Shown here: piece by piece, positions 35,349 through 44,338 of the stretch | How the letters are laid out: every line of letters starts with the position of its first letter | Position numbering within the stretch: the stretch's first letter is position 1 | Source of the DNA: a virus | IMG/VR virus record: IMGVR_UViG_3300036770_006296 | Span: 1 to 64,000 of that record | Length of the DNA: 64,000 bases | Reading direction: 5' to 3' (one strand) | The notes under the pieces: generated by a model | The model's database searches: none | Told to the model about the DNA's origin: nothing | Seen by the model: the letters and a program-made list of their open reading frames with translations, nothing else | Position numbers and translations under genes: made by a program

Positions 35349-36581
35349 ATGGATAATGTCGAAAAAGAATCCCCTGTTGAAAATCGGGAAATAAATCAAC
35401 CAACACAACCAACTATCTGTTTAACTATGATAGTTAAAAACGAATCTCAAGTAATTAGAAGATGTATAGATTCGGTAAAAGATTATATCAGCTATTGGGT
35501 TATTGTAGACACAGGATCTACTGACGGAACACAAGATCTCATTAAAGAAATCATGGCTGAGTATAACATTCCCGGTGAACTACACGAAAGACCTTGGGTT
35601 GATTTTGGACACAATAGAACTGAAAATCTACGATATGCTAAGGATAAGGCAGATTACCGATTAATAATAGATGCGGATGATGTACTTTTCGTTGAAAATC
35701 CTGAAGTTAATCCATTCTTAAATGTAACCAAGGATTTCTATAAAATAAAAATAAGATTAGGTTCATTAGCATATTATAGATCTCAACTAATCAGAGGGGA
35801 TCAAGATTGGAAATATGTTGGTGTTTTACACGAATATCTTTCTGGACCAGAAGACATGGATCTCGAGGAGGACTTTTTAGAAGGAGTAGAAATGCACGCT
35901 TCAGTTTCGGGACACAATAGAGACATTAAAGGTAAAGACAAATACTATAATGATGCTTTAATTTTCGAAAAGGCTATTTTAACTACACCAAAAGAAGAAC
36001 TTCCCATAGATTTAGAAAGAAGATATGTCTTCTATATGGCACAAAGCTATAGAGATGCTGGAATGCACGAAAGATCTATCGAAGCTTATCAAAGAAGAGC
36101 TGATCTAGGAGGATGGAACGAAGAAGTTTATATTTCTAAATATTGGATTGCTAGACAAAAGCAGACAATGCAAAAACCCGACGAGGAAATAATTGATGCT
36201 TATTTAAAAGCTTGGGAATACAGACCAAATAGACTTGAATCATTATATCACCTTATTAAATTTCTAGGAAGTAGAAAGAGATATGCTTTAGCTTTTGCTC
36301 TGTCTGCAATAGGAATGAAAACTGGACCATGCTCAGATATCCTTTTCGTCGAAGATGAAATTTGGAAATGGAGAATGCCTGATGAATATTCAGTACTTGC
36401 TTACTATAACGGAAATGCAGAGGAAGCACGTAAGACTACAAGTATTATAATTAATTCCCCAGTATTCCAAAAAATAACTAAGGGTGAGCAAGATAGAATC
36501 CTTAAGAATTTGGATTTCTATAAAAAAGCTATAGACCGAAATACAGAAGAAGAGCCTAAAGAGGAATTACAGGAATCTTAG
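35349..36581 (+). CDS. Glycosyltransferase family 2 with helical repeat region
   Basis: 410 residues. The GT-A core starts LTMIVKNESQVIRRCIDSV (about residue 26), continues VIVDTGSTDGTQDLI and has the metal-binding IDADD (about 106-110). The C-terminal half is helical with TPR-like repeats (RRYVFYMAQSYRDAGMHERSIEAYQRR). Phage enzymes of this type may modify virion proteins or the host surface; DNA-base glycosylation is another option. The acceptor is unknown. It has no tag and no late-promoter-like motif in its leader. Confidence 0.75.
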   Translation: MDNVEKESPVENREINQPTQPTICLTMIVKNESQVIRRCIDSVKDYISYWVIVDTGSTDGTQDLIKEIMAEYNIPGELHERPWVDFGHNRTENLRYAKDKADYRLIIDADDVLFVENPEVNPFLNVTKDFYKIKIRLGSLAYYRSQLIRGDQDWKYVGVLHEYLSGPEDMDLEEDFLEGVEMHASVSGHNRDIKGKDKYYNDALIFEKAILTTPKEELPIDLERRYVFYMAQSYRDAGMHERSIEAYQRRADLGGWNEEVYISKYWIARQKQTMQKPDEEIIDAYLKAWEYRPNRLESLYHLIKFLGSRKRYALAFALSAIGMKTGPCSDILFVEDEIWKWRMPDEYSVLAYYNGNAEEARKTTSIIINSPVFQKITKGEQDRILKNLDFYKKAIDRNTEEEPKEELQES

Positions 36582-36589
36582 AGAATGTA

Positions 36590-36598
36590 GATATATAA
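36590..36598 (+). promoter_or_regulatory. Late-promoter-like GATATATAA
   Basis: It starts 25 bases before the ATG at 36615, in the 33-base spacer. Confidence 0.5.
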
Positions 36599-36614
36599 CA
36601 TAAAAAGTTATATA

Positions 36615-37097
36615 ATGAGAATTCTAAGATTTGTGGATTTTTTAAATGAGTCTGTTTATAACGTAGGAATTCCTCTTTACAGAGGATCTAGCTTCCAACC
36701 GGAAAGAACAATAAAAAGGAATAAGTTTATTGGGGAGCTTCAGGATTTCCTTACTCAAGTTGCTAACGGTACGCTTTCTGAAATCACAGTAATAGCTGAA
36801 ATACCAACACAAGGTAAGAACGCACCACAATATCTAAAAGATATTTATGCTGAAATGGGATACGATCCTAGCAGAGATCAGGAAGATATGTATGACCCAG
36901 AGACTGATGTTTACATGGGAGATAGAAGCAGAACAGCAGATGAACCTTCTAGAAATATATTCGTAGACTCTGAGTTTATTGTTAAAGATGTTGATCAGAC
37001 AAAAGGAGTTATTATTGCAGTTCCTTATTCTTTAAAAAGAAAGAATGTTACTGTAGAATTAACCCCCGATATGATTGACGAGGCTTACGTTAAATAA
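36615..37097 (+). CDS. Tagged hypothetical protein with LYRG motif
   Basis: 160 residues. The tag RILRFVDFLNES is ideal (cut expected after LNE). Just after it is GIPLYRGSSF, which resembles the first Arg motif of ADP-ribosyltransferases; a late EL or SEF segment could give the acidic motif, but no clear STS motif is seen. T4 packages a tagged ADP-ribosyltransferase (Alt) in its head, so this is a tempting but weak analogy. Otherwise the protein is unrecognised. Confidence 0.55.
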   Translation: MRILRFVDFLNESVYNVGIPLYRGSSFQPERTIKRNKFIGELQDFLTQVANGTLSEITVIAEIPTQGKNAPQYLKDIYAEMGYDPSRDQEDMYDPETDVYMGDRSRTADEPSRNIFVDSEFIVKDVDQTKGVIIAVPYSLKRKNVTVELTPDMIDEAYVK

Positions 37098-37115
37098 TTT
37101 AGCACTTACTAATAC

Positions 37116-37475
37116 ATGGATTTTGATGATTTTTATATAGCAAAAATCGGAGACCATACTTTCATATTAGAAGATTGCAAAGACTTTCCAAAAGGACTTT
37201 CAGAAAGAGAGCATCTCCTCGAAAATGAGGGGATGCTTTTTAAGTTTAATGATCCTGGACATAGGTCCTTTCATATGAAAGGATGTTTAATACCTTTAGA
37301 TATTATCTTTATTAAAAAAGGAAGAGTTGAAAAAATATACCACAACTGTAATCCATGTGAGCTTAATGAGTGTGATCAATTTGAACACGAAGATGCTGAT
37401 ACAGTAGTCGAGCTTATGGGAGGAACTTGCAAGAAAAATAACATCAACGAGGGGCTCATCTACAGGCTCATGTAA
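37116..37475 (+). CDS. DUF192-family protein
   Basis: 119 residues. It has the DUF192 order: GMLFKFNDPG (about 39), the hallmark SFHMKGCLIPLDIIFIKKG (about 53-70), then IYHNCNPCELNECDQF and VVELMGGTCKKNNI. DUF192 proteins form a small beta barrel and have no settled function; they occur in bacteria and many phages. Two extra Cys clusters (CNPCELNEC) could bind metal. A strong terminator-like hairpin lies 95 bases into the gene. Confidence 0.75.
   Translation: MDFDDFYIAKIGDHTFILEDCKDFPKGLSEREHLLENEGMLFKFNDPGHRSFHMKGCLIPLDIIFIKKGRVEKIYHNCNPCELNECDQFEHEDADTVVELMGGTCKKNNINEGLIYRLM
37210..37241 (+). terminator. Terminator-like hairpin inside DUF192 gene
   Basis: AGCATCTCCTC pairs with GAGGGGATGCT over 11 bp (one G-T pair) around a 6-base loop, followed by a T run (TTTTTAAG). 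It has all signs of an intrinsic terminator but lies within coding sequence. Confidence 0.5.
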
Positions 37476-37510
37476 GAAACTTTTCTCCCTTATTCATTTA
37501 TAATCAATAT

Positions 37511-39298
37511 ATGTCATCAAAAAAAGAGATACAAGTTCTCTCTGAAAGAGAACACATTTTATTGAGACCTACTGTTTATGTAGGTAGTGTTAAGCCAACT
37601 GACGAAAAGGTTCCTATAATAAGAAATAACACACTTTTTATTGAATCTAAGAAGATTTCGGTGGGAATGTATAAGTTATTTGACGAAGTGTTTTCTAATG
37701 CGTTAGACGAAGCTAAAAGGATGAAAGGCAAGATGAAGACCATTGGGATATGGGTTCATTCTAAAGATAACAAAATATCAATTACTGACACAGGTAATGG
37801 ATTTTATAAAGGGACCGAAATTAACAAAGTTAGTGGTAAAACTAATATTGAAACAGCAGTTTCCCAATTAAGAGCTGGGTCTAATTTTGAAAATGATGAT
37901 ATCGAAGAATCCCTAGTTGGTACTAATGGTATGGGGGTTAGTCTTGTCAATGTGCTCTCTAAATATTTTTCCATAGAAACTATAAATGATAAGTATCATT
38001 ATTTTCAAGAATGGAAAGATTACGAAGGCAGCAGTCCAAAAATAACTAAGAACACAATAAAGTCTAAAACCGGAACAACTGTGACTTTTAAACCTCTCTC
38101 AGAAGTTTTCGGAGGCGATAAATGGGACAAAGAAGTTCTATCATCCATATTGATTCTTAAATATGACCTCATAAAAAGAGACCCGATACTTAGTAATTTA
38201 ACTATAAATGTTAACTGGGATGGAGAGGATATAGATTTAAACACAAGATTTATATCTGAGGACTCTTTTAAGATTAACACTGATATAGGACAGATAACCA
38301 TTTGGGAAAAATATGAGGGATCTGGATCTATTAGTTTTGTTAATTCCGCTATGTGCACTGGAATACATCAGAAGATAGTAAATGACTTTGTAAACTCTAA
38401 GTTGGAAGACACATTAGGACATCATTTTTATGACGCAATGATCGTTTTGAATCTTCCTCCTAAGTATGTTAAATTTGGAGACCAGAACAAAACTAGGTTT
38501 GTAACAACAAGAGAGGAGATAGAAAATCTTCTTATGAACAAATTCGGATCTAAACTCCAGGGATTTTTCAAAACTGAAATTTTTGAAAGGATCTTAAAAA
38601 AAGTGGAGGAGAGAAAGAATGATGGATATGTAAAAAAGTTAAGAGCAGAAAAAAGGAAGGTTAATTTAAAACATTCCCATAAATATTTTCCAGCACAGAA
38701 ATCATTAGCTGAGAATCTTTTTATAGTTGAGGGATTATCTGCGATGGGATCTATACTTCAAAAAAGAAATCCTAAGGAAGACGGGGTATATGCTCTAAAA
38801 GGAAAAATAAAAAACTGTAAAAATATAGGAGATCTATCTGACAACAAAGAGATATTAGAACTAATGCAAATATTAGGTCTTGATCCCACTGCTAGAAACA
38901 TAGAGACAGTAGGATATAAAAGAATTGTTATAGCTACAGATCCAGATCCAGATGGATCACACATTACTTCCCTACTTATAAATCTTTTCTATAAATGGTT
39001 TCCTATGATTATAAGATCAAGGAGACTTAGTTTTTTAAAGATCCCTTTAGTTTCTGTTGGAGATTCTAAAAAAAGAAAATACTATTGGGATATGGATGAA
39101 TTCAAAAAAGCAAAGCCTAGCGGAAATATTAGATATCTAAAAGGACTAGGATCTCTTTCACTAGATGATTGGGAATGGGTGATGAGTGATAAAACACTTA
39201 TATCAATAGAAGAAAGCGAGGATAGTAAAGAAAAACTAGAAATGGCTTTTGGAGATTCATCAGAATTAAGAAAAAAATGGCTTTCGAATGTTAAGTAG
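37511..39298 (+). CDS. 39: Type II DNA topoisomerase, ATPase and TOPRIM subunit
   Basis: 595 residues. The GHKL ATPase has EVFSNALDEAKR, ITDTGNGF (about 92) and LVGTNGMGVSLVN. The transducer is followed by TOPRIM with IVEGLSAMGS (about 406) and ATDPDPDGSHI (about 477). In T4 this subunit is split into gp39 and gp60; here both parts are in one chain. It works with the gp52-like subunit at 44339 to relax and decatenate DNA at replication. Motifs are intact; the C-terminus is short as in T4-type enzymes. Confidence 0.92.
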   Translation: MSSKKEIQVLSEREHILLRPTVYVGSVKPTDEKVPIIRNNTLFIESKKISVGMYKLFDEVFSNALDEAKRMKGKMKTIGIWVHSKDNKISITDTGNGFYKGTEINKVSGKTNIETAVSQLRAGSNFENDDIEESLVGTNGMGVSLVNVLSKYFSIETINDKYHYFQEWKDYEGSSPKITKNTIKSKTGTTVTFKPLSEVFGGDKWDKEVLSSILILKYDLIKRDPILSNLTINVNWDGEDIDLNTRFISEDSFKINTDIGQITIWEKYEGSGSISFVNSAMCTGIHQKIVNDFVNSKLEDTLGHHFYDAMIVLNLPPKYVKFGDQNKTRFVTTREEIENLLMNKFGSKLQGFFKTEIFERILKKVEERKNDGYVKKLRAEKRKVNLKHSHKYFPAQKSLAENLFIVEGLSAMGSILQKRNPKEDGVYALKGKIKNCKNIGDLSDNKEILELMQILGLDPTARNIETVGYKRIVIATDPDPDGSHITSLLINLFYKWFPMIIRSRRLSFLKIPLVSVGDSKKRKYYWDMDEFKKAKPSGNIRYLKGLGSLSLDDWEWVMSDKTLISIEESEDSKEKLEMAFGDSSELRKKWLSNVK

Positions 39299-39317
39299 AG
39301 TTATCTAACAATAAGTA

Positions 39318-39326
39318 GATATATAC
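39318..39326 (+). promoter_or_regulatory. Late-promoter-like GATATATAC
   Basis: It starts 13 bases before the ATG at 39331, a close-spaced example. Confidence 0.35.
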
Positions 39327-39330
39327 AAAG

Positions 39331-40077
39331 ATGATTTTAAGGTTAAAAGATTTTGTTAGTGAGCAAGAAAACGTAGGAGCTGAAACTCCTCAAAGCTCTC
39401 TTTCTACTAGTTCTAGTAAGAACCTAAAGATAAATTGGACTAAGCCAGACCTAGCTATGGAGATTGATCACTATGACGATAAAGCAAAATTAGAGTTTTA
39501 TCAGCACAACATAACTATAGGAAACAAGGACATTGGTAAAACATCCCCAAGAGCAACTAAATTTTATAAATATATTTCAGAGCCTTTTAGAAAGGGTCAC
39601 TTTGAAAATATTCCAATAGTTTCTGAAGGGAGCTTTGATGTTAACAGTATACAGAACTTTATGGTTTATGAATACGACAACATCGTAAACGGAGCATACG
39701 GAAGAGCATATGGTGATGTACTTATAAAAACAACCGAAGAATTAAAGAAAAGTGGATCTATAAGTTTACCTGCTCCGATCGTAATAAAATTTATAAACTT
39801 CGGAGAAACTAGAACATCAGAGGAAGCAAGCTATTATCTATTCTCCGGAAACAGAGTCGCTAACTTGGCTCTTCAATATAACATACCTATAAAAGCATGG
39901 GTTGTTGACCTAATTCCTTCCAGAAGGGATGTTAGACAATTTGCAGATCAATCTGGTGCTTCTGCAAATCCTACTAAATTTAAGAAGCTTCTTAGAAGAG
40001 AAACAGGGAAAGAAAACATCGACGACTTAAATGCTAGGGAAAGATTCAAAATCATCCAATCCCTTAAGAATTTTTAA
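39331..40077 (+). CDS. Tagged protein, possibly ParB/sulfiredoxin-like
   Basis: 248 residues. The tag is ILRLKDFVSEQ (cut expected after VSE), followed by a Ser/Thr-rich linker. The body ends with PIVIKFINF, then YLFSGNRVANLALQYNIPIKAWVVDL (residues about 173-198), which resembles the GNHR-type turn and following helix-strand of ParB or sulfiredoxin-like domains. The C-terminus is basic and helical. Nucleotide binding or nuclease action is possible but not shown. It is between the topoisomerase and UV endonuclease genes. Confidence 0.5.
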   Translation: MILRLKDFVSEQENVGAETPQSSLSTSSSKNLKINWTKPDLAMEIDHYDDKAKLEFYQHNITIGNKDIGKTSPRATKFYKYISEPFRKGHFENIPIVSEGSFDVNSIQNFMVYEYDNIVNGAYGRAYGDVLIKTTEELKKSGSISLPAPIVIKFINFGETRTSEEASYYLFSGNRVANLALQYNIPIKAWVVDLIPSRRDVRQFADQSGASANPTKFKKLLRRETGKENIDDLNARERFKIIQSLKNF

Positions 40078-40091
40078 TCTACCTTTATGGT

Positions 40092-41009
40092 ATGAAATAC
40101 AACACTAGAATGGGTTATTGTTGTCTTTGTCTTTCATTAGAAAAAGAAAAAGTCACAACAAACAGAGGAATGGTAAAAAAGACGTTCCTAGAAAAGGGAC
40201 TTCCTTACGTCTCTGAACTTGCTGTAAAGAACACGGAAGATCTTATAAGAATAATAAATTTTAACGCCAAAAGTGGAATTAGAATGTATAGGATGAGTTC
40301 TGATATGTTCCCTTGGATGTCTGAATATGAAATATCTGATCTACCGGACTACGAAATCATAGATCTTAACCTTAAAATAGCTGGAGATATAGCTAGGGCT
40401 ATGGACCAGAGACTAAGCTTCCATCCGTCTCCATATTGTGTAATTGCTTCAGAAAATCCATCTGTTGTTGAAAAATCTATAAAGGAACTCAGACAACACG
40501 CAGAGATAATGGATCTAATGGGATTAGAAAGAAGCCACAAGTATCCAATAAACATACATATAAACACAACTAAGCCTTCCAAGGAAGATGCTGCTAAAAG
40601 ATTTTTAAAATCTTTTGAACTACTTCCTGAGGGGGTAAAGAAGAGATTGGTTGTTGAAAATGACGATAAGAAAAGCCAGTTCACTCCTACTGATTTGTAT
40701 AATATGATATATAAAGAGTCAGGGATTCCTATAACATATGATTTTTTACATCATAAATGTAATCCGGACGAGATATCTGAAGAAGAAGCTTTAGATCTTT
40801 GTATATCAACATGGCCCGAAAATACAATAGCTCTAACTCATTTTTCAGATTCTAGAAAACTTTACGAAGATTCTGGTGCTAAAGAGGTAGCACACTCCGA
40901 TTGGATTTGGAGTAAAATAGAAACTTATGGTCGAGTTTTCGATATAGAATTAGAGGTCAAGATGAAAGATCTTGCCTTACTGAAATATTTAGAGGAATGG
41001 AAGGAATAG
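40092..41009 (+). CDS. uvsE: UV damage endonuclease (UvsE/UvdE family)
   Basis: 305 residues (bacterial UvsE is of similar size). It has the TIM-barrel pattern of the family: GYCCLCLS near the start, RMYRMSSDMFPW, RLSFHPSPYCVIASENPSVV, NIHINTTKPSKEDA, LVVENDDKKSQFT, PITYDFLHHKCNP and LTHFSDSR, giving the His, Glu and Asp ligands of the metal cluster. It nicks DNA 5' of UV photoproducts. It has no tag. An imperfect long hairpin (40118-40161) lies at the start of the gene. Confidence 0.85.
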   Translation: MKYNTRMGYCCLCLSLEKEKVTTNRGMVKKTFLEKGLPYVSELAVKNTEDLIRIINFNAKSGIRMYRMSSDMFPWMSEYEISDLPDYEIIDLNLKIAGDIARAMDQRLSFHPSPYCVIASENPSVVEKSIKELRQHAEIMDLMGLERSHKYPINIHINTTKPSKEDAAKRFLKSFELLPEGVKKRLVVENDDKKSQFTPTDLYNMIYKESGIPITYDFLHHKCNPDEISEEEALDLCISTWPENTIALTHFSDSRKLYEDSGAKEVAHSDWIWSKIETYGRVFDIELEVKMKDLALLKYLEEWKE

Positions 41010-41212
41010 AAGAAATAGATTTATCCAAATCTAAATGGAACCCAGAAAATGAGATTTATCTCATGTCTGTCGTAGAAGGTATAAAAGAAAATTATCCTCA
41101 GATAGATCTGGACGAAGAGCTAAAAGAATCTGGTTATTCAATAGACGAATTAGCAGATTCTAAAATTATTGTTTCATTTATGAAAAAGCTCAATGAAAAA
41201 TATCCAGATTAA
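40997..41212 (+). CDS. Small acidic hypothetical protein
   Basis: 71 residues, helical and acidic (DLDEELKESGYSIDELADSK). It overlaps the UvsE stop by 13 bases and its own stop overlaps the next start (TAATG). No family recognised; translational coupling supports that it is expressed. Confidence 0.5.
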   Translation: MEGIEEIDLSKSKWNPENEIYLMSVVEGIKENYPQIDLDEELKESGYSIDELADSKIIVSFMKKLNEKYPD

Positions 41213-41346
41213 TGCTTGTGCTATTAAAAAGGATATCTTTTATGGCTCTTGCTTTAGCTAGCGGGTTTTTTATCTATGCTCTTTTATTTCTGATAGAGTT
41301 TCCTAAAATAATTTCTGGTATTTTTTATTCTTTTAAAAAACATTAA
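41212..41346 (+). CDS. Small single-pass membrane protein
   Basis: 44 residues starting at an ATG that overlaps the preceding stop. Almost the whole protein is a hydrophobic segment (FMALALASGFFIYALLFLIEF) with a basic C-terminus. It lies 2 bases before the DnaJ gene. Function unknown. Confidence 0.45.
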   Translation: MLVLLKRISFMALALASGFFIYALLFLIEFPKIISGIFYSFKKH

Positions 41347-41348
41347 AG

Positions 41349-42386
41349 TTGATTAATTACTACGAAATTTTAGGCGTCCAAGAAAATGCCGACCAGGAGT
41401 CTATAAAGAAAGCTTACAGACAAATGGCTAAGAAATTCCACCCCGACCGGAACAAAGATCAAGGGGCGGAGGAAAGGTTCAAGAAAATTACAGAAGCTTA
41501 TGAAAACATAGGAGATCCTACTAAGAGGAGAGAATATGACAATAAGAGAAATTTTAAAGATCATTTCTTCGGCGGGTTTGAAAATTTTAATCACTGGAAT
41601 CAAAAAGATCCTTTTGCAAGCCACTATAATCCAGGATTTCCTCAAGATCCTAAGGGAGGACACATTAGTATCACGCTAAAAGTGACATTGAATGATGTGC
41701 TAAATGGAGTAGAGAAGAAAATCAAATTAAAAAGAGATAAAAAATGTAAATCATGTGAAGCCACGGGAGCAGAAGGAGGTGCGTCCTTTCAAACTTGCGG
41801 AAATTGTAACGGAACTGGACAAATTACAATAAATAAAACCAATGGATTTGTACAGATTCATTCAGTTACCGTTTGTAATATTTGTAGAGGCAATGGGAAA
41901 ACTATACTGGAATATTGTATGAGCTGTCTAGGTAAGGGATTGATAGCAGAAGATGATCTGATTGATATAAATATACCCGCAGGATCTTCAGATGGAATGC
42001 AATTTGTAGTGGCAAATAAAGGAAACGAGGGTAAAGGAAACGGATTACCAGGGGATCTTTATGTGAAGATAAGTGAGATCGAGAATGAAAATTTTGTGAG
42101 AAGAGGAATCGATCTTATATCAGCAAAACAAATAACCTTTATAGACGCTGTTCTTGGAACTAATATAGATGTTGAGATGCCGGACGGGGAGGAATTAAAA
42201 GCTATTATTTCCCCAGGTACAATTCCGGGTACCATCCTTAAATTTTCTCAAAAAGGAATACCTAATATGGGATACGGAGGCAGGGGAGATTTCTTGGTGG
42301 AAATAAACGTAAAGATTCCTTCAGATCTTAATAAGGAAGAAATAAGATTCATGGAGGAGTTAAGAGAGTACGATATGTTTAAATAA
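41349..42386 (+). CDS. dnaJ: DnaJ-type Hsp40 co-chaperone
   Basis: 345 residues from a TTG start (INYYEILGV follows at once, as expected for the J domain). The HPD motif is in AKKFHPDRNKD (about residue 31). Four CxxCxGxG-type zinc motifs follow the Gly/Phe region (CKSCEATG, CGNCNGTG, CNICRGNG, CMSCLGKG), then the C-terminal substrate-binding domains. It would recruit host DnaK, perhaps for replication or virion assembly. Phage genomes seldom carry a full-length copy of this kind. All motifs are intact. Confidence 0.9.
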   Translation: MINYYEILGVQENADQESIKKAYRQMAKKFHPDRNKDQGAEERFKKITEAYENIGDPTKRREYDNKRNFKDHFFGGFENFNHWNQKDPFASHYNPGFPQDPKGGHISITLKVTLNDVLNGVEKKIKLKRDKKCKSCEATGAEGGASFQTCGNCNGTGQITINKTNGFVQIHSVTVCNICRGNGKTILEYCMSCLGKGLIAEDDLIDINIPAGSSDGMQFVVANKGNEGKGNGLPGDLYVKISEIENENFVRRGIDLISAKQITFIDAVLGTNIDVEMPDGEELKAIISPGTIPGTILKFSQKGIPNMGYGGRGDFLVEINVKIPSDLNKEEIRFMEELREYDMFK

Positions 42387-42395
42387 ATTTAATTA

Positions 42396-42722
42396 ATGAT
42401 GGAATTCTTTTTTTATATACTTGCAGTTTGGGGACTAACCCACATACTAGTAGCATCCAAAATAATGGAACCCACTAGAAATTGGCTTCTTATAAAAGCT
42501 CCCTTTTTTGGAGATATGCTTAATTGCTACCAGTGCACCTCCTTTTGGTCATCTATGATTTTATACTTTATGTTTAACGACTTAAATGTGGGGGGACTCT
42601 ACTTTTATCTTAATGGAATCAAAATAGGATTTGATTTCTTATTAATTTCTTTTATTGGATCTGGTATAGTGTCATTTATATCCATAATAATGTCAATCCT
42701 GATAAATAAATCTAAAGGATAG
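42396..42722 (+). CDS. Membrane protein, DUF1360-like
   Basis: 108 residues with an N-terminal helix (FFFYILAVWGLTHILVAS), the motif LNCYQCTSFWSSM, and two C-terminal hydrophobic stretches. The C-x-x-C-x-x-F/W pattern after a first membrane helix is that of DUF1360 membrane proteins found in phages and Firmicutes. The role is unknown; a holin-like function is possible but cannot be supported. Confidence 0.5.
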   Translation: MMEFFFYILAVWGLTHILVASKIMEPTRNWLLIKAPFFGDMLNCYQCTSFWSSMILYFMFNDLNVGGLYFYLNGIKIGFDFLLISFIGSGIVSFISIIMSILINKSKG

Positions 42723-42727
42723 GTTTC

Positions 42728-42736
42728 GATATATAC
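42728..42736 (+). promoter_or_regulatory. Late-promoter-like GATATATAC
   Basis: It starts 12 bases before the ATG at 42740, a close-spaced example. Confidence 0.35.
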
Positions 42737-42739
42737 ATT

Positions 42740-44287
42740 ATGGAAAGAAAAGTATTATCATTTAGCCAATTTTTAAATGAACAAGAAACCGGAACAACCG
42801 GAGCCACAGGATCTTCAGATTCGGGAAATCTAGGTAGACCTGAAACGGAAAGAGAAGCAAAATCAAGGATCGCAAAAAATATAGTACAATCTGTTTTTGG
42901 CGATATAGGAGGAAGTGGTGGTGTTGATAGTTATATCGACCAAACTAAAGAGGTAAAAGAATCTTTACCTTACAAAGGATGCGGAGTATCTGATCCATAT
43001 AAATTAGAGAAGACCCCTCTTTCTGTAATGACTATTAAGCTGCTTCTTAATTATTTACAAGAGAAAAAAGTTGGTGACTATACAAGAGTTATAAACGAAC
43101 TAAATGAGAAGAGAGCGGTAATAATTGGTATAAGAAATAGAATAGCAACAAAAAAGGAAAGTGCAAATCAAGATAGATTTTGTGATGCCTTATATTTCAT
43201 ACCTGGCAATGCAAAAGATGGAACTGAAAGTGCTGGCGCTACTGGAGCTACCGGAGCTACTGGAGCATCGTCTGGTTTTATGCAACAAAAGAAAAATGAA
43301 TCTCTATCCCTTTACGACTACATAGAACAAAGAATAACGGAATTAGAAACGGTTTCTGAATCTGGACTTTGGACATTTGAGGATTTTGCTCGGATGAACG
43401 GGGAAAGAGAATTTTTAATTAAAAATAGGGATCTTTTAGAGTCCGGAGAAATATCGGAGAATGATTTCGTAGAGTTATACGAGGATTTCTTAGGGATAGG
43501 CGGATTCTTTAAAGGAGCTTGGGATAAAGGAAAACAAGCGGTTAACTGGGTAGGTAAGAAACTTGGATTGGTCGACGATAAACCTAAAACCGGGAAAGTT
43601 GATATGGATAGTGAGGACGATACTAAATCTTCTTCACAAAAACAATCTGGTGCTGCCGGTGCTACTGGTGCTACTGGTGCTACTGGTCCAACTCCCCCAT
43701 CTGACTTAGGTGATAAAATTGAACCATACCAAATAACAACAGTTGCTAGTTTAGCTTACTATGGTAAAAAGCCTATGAATCCTAAAGGTGTAGGTATTAA
43801 GCTACCTGGGGATACTCTTTATGTATTACAGGAAAGTACATTAGGAGGAAAAACTAAATATAAGATGATGGTGGAGGCCGAAAAAATTAAAGTAGGCAGA
43901 TATCCTATAGGGGTTACTAAATATGAAACCTATAAACCAGCTGAAACATATACCGAAAGTTGTGGAATGCAAATACACAGATCCTCAACTAAAGGCGTAG
44001 GGGTTTGTATAGGACCCTGGTCAGCAGGATGCCAAGTATTTTCTGATTATGCTGAATGGCAAGAATTTATATCTAAAGCTGAAAAGGAATCGATGAATGC
44101 CTCAAAATTCCTATATGGATTGATCCAACTGGATGACATACCAGAGGAAGTATTAAAGTCTGCAATAATTGGTTTACCGTATAGCCCTCAACAAGAACAA
44201 CAACCTGTTGCTCAAAACGTTACAGGCGGAACTCAAGTAAAAGGATCAGGAAAAGACGTAAGAAAGGTCGGTTTTAACGAGGAATAG
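42740..44287 (+). CDS. Tagged YkuD-like cell-wall enzyme with Gly-Ala-Thr repeats
   Basis: 515 residues. The tag is ERKVLSFSQFLNEQ (cut expected after LNE). Two short collagen-like blocks (GATGATGATGAS near 175, GATGATGATGPT near 310) separate a helical N-terminal part, a middle part with GGFFKGAWDKGKQAVNWVGK, and a C-terminal domain. That domain has MQIHRSSTKGVG and PWSAGCQVF (about residues 413-435), the His and SxGC pattern of YkuD-type L,D-transpeptidase or peptidase domains that act on peptidoglycan. A packaged or tail-borne cell-wall enzyme is likely; the tag favours the head. Confidence 0.6.
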   Translation: MERKVLSFSQFLNEQETGTTGATGSSDSGNLGRPETEREAKSRIAKNIVQSVFGDIGGSGGVDSYIDQTKEVKESLPYKGCGVSDPYKLEKTPLSVMTIKLLLNYLQEKKVGDYTRVINELNEKRAVIIGIRNRIATKKESANQDRFCDALYFIPGNAKDGTESAGATGATGATGASSGFMQQKKNESLSLYDYIEQRITELETVSESGLWTFEDFARMNGEREFLIKNRDLLESGEISENDFVELYEDFLGIGGFFKGAWDKGKQAVNWVGKKLGLVDDKPKTGKVDMDSEDDTKSSSQKQSGAAGATGATGATGPTPPSDLGDKIEPYQITTVASLAYYGKKPMNPKGVGIKLPGDTLYVLQESTLGGKTKYKMMVEAEKIKVGRYPIGVTKYETYKPAETYTESCGMQIHRSSTKGVGVCIGPWSAGCQVFSDYAEWQEFISKAEKESMNASKFLYGLIQLDDIPEEVLKSAIIGLPYSPQQEQQPVAQNVTGGTQVKGSGKDVRKVGFNEE

Positions 44288-44313
44288 AAACTTTAATCCA
44301 TTATCCCAGTATA

Positions 44314-44331
44314 ATTTTCATCAGTGAAAAT
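44314..44331 (+). other. AT-rich hairpin before gp52-like gene
   Basis: ATTTTCA and TGAAAAT form a 7-bp stem with a TCAG loop, ending 8 bases before the GTG start at 44339. It could affect translation of the topoisomerase subunit. Confidence 0.25.
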
Positions 44332-44338
44332 ATTTTAA

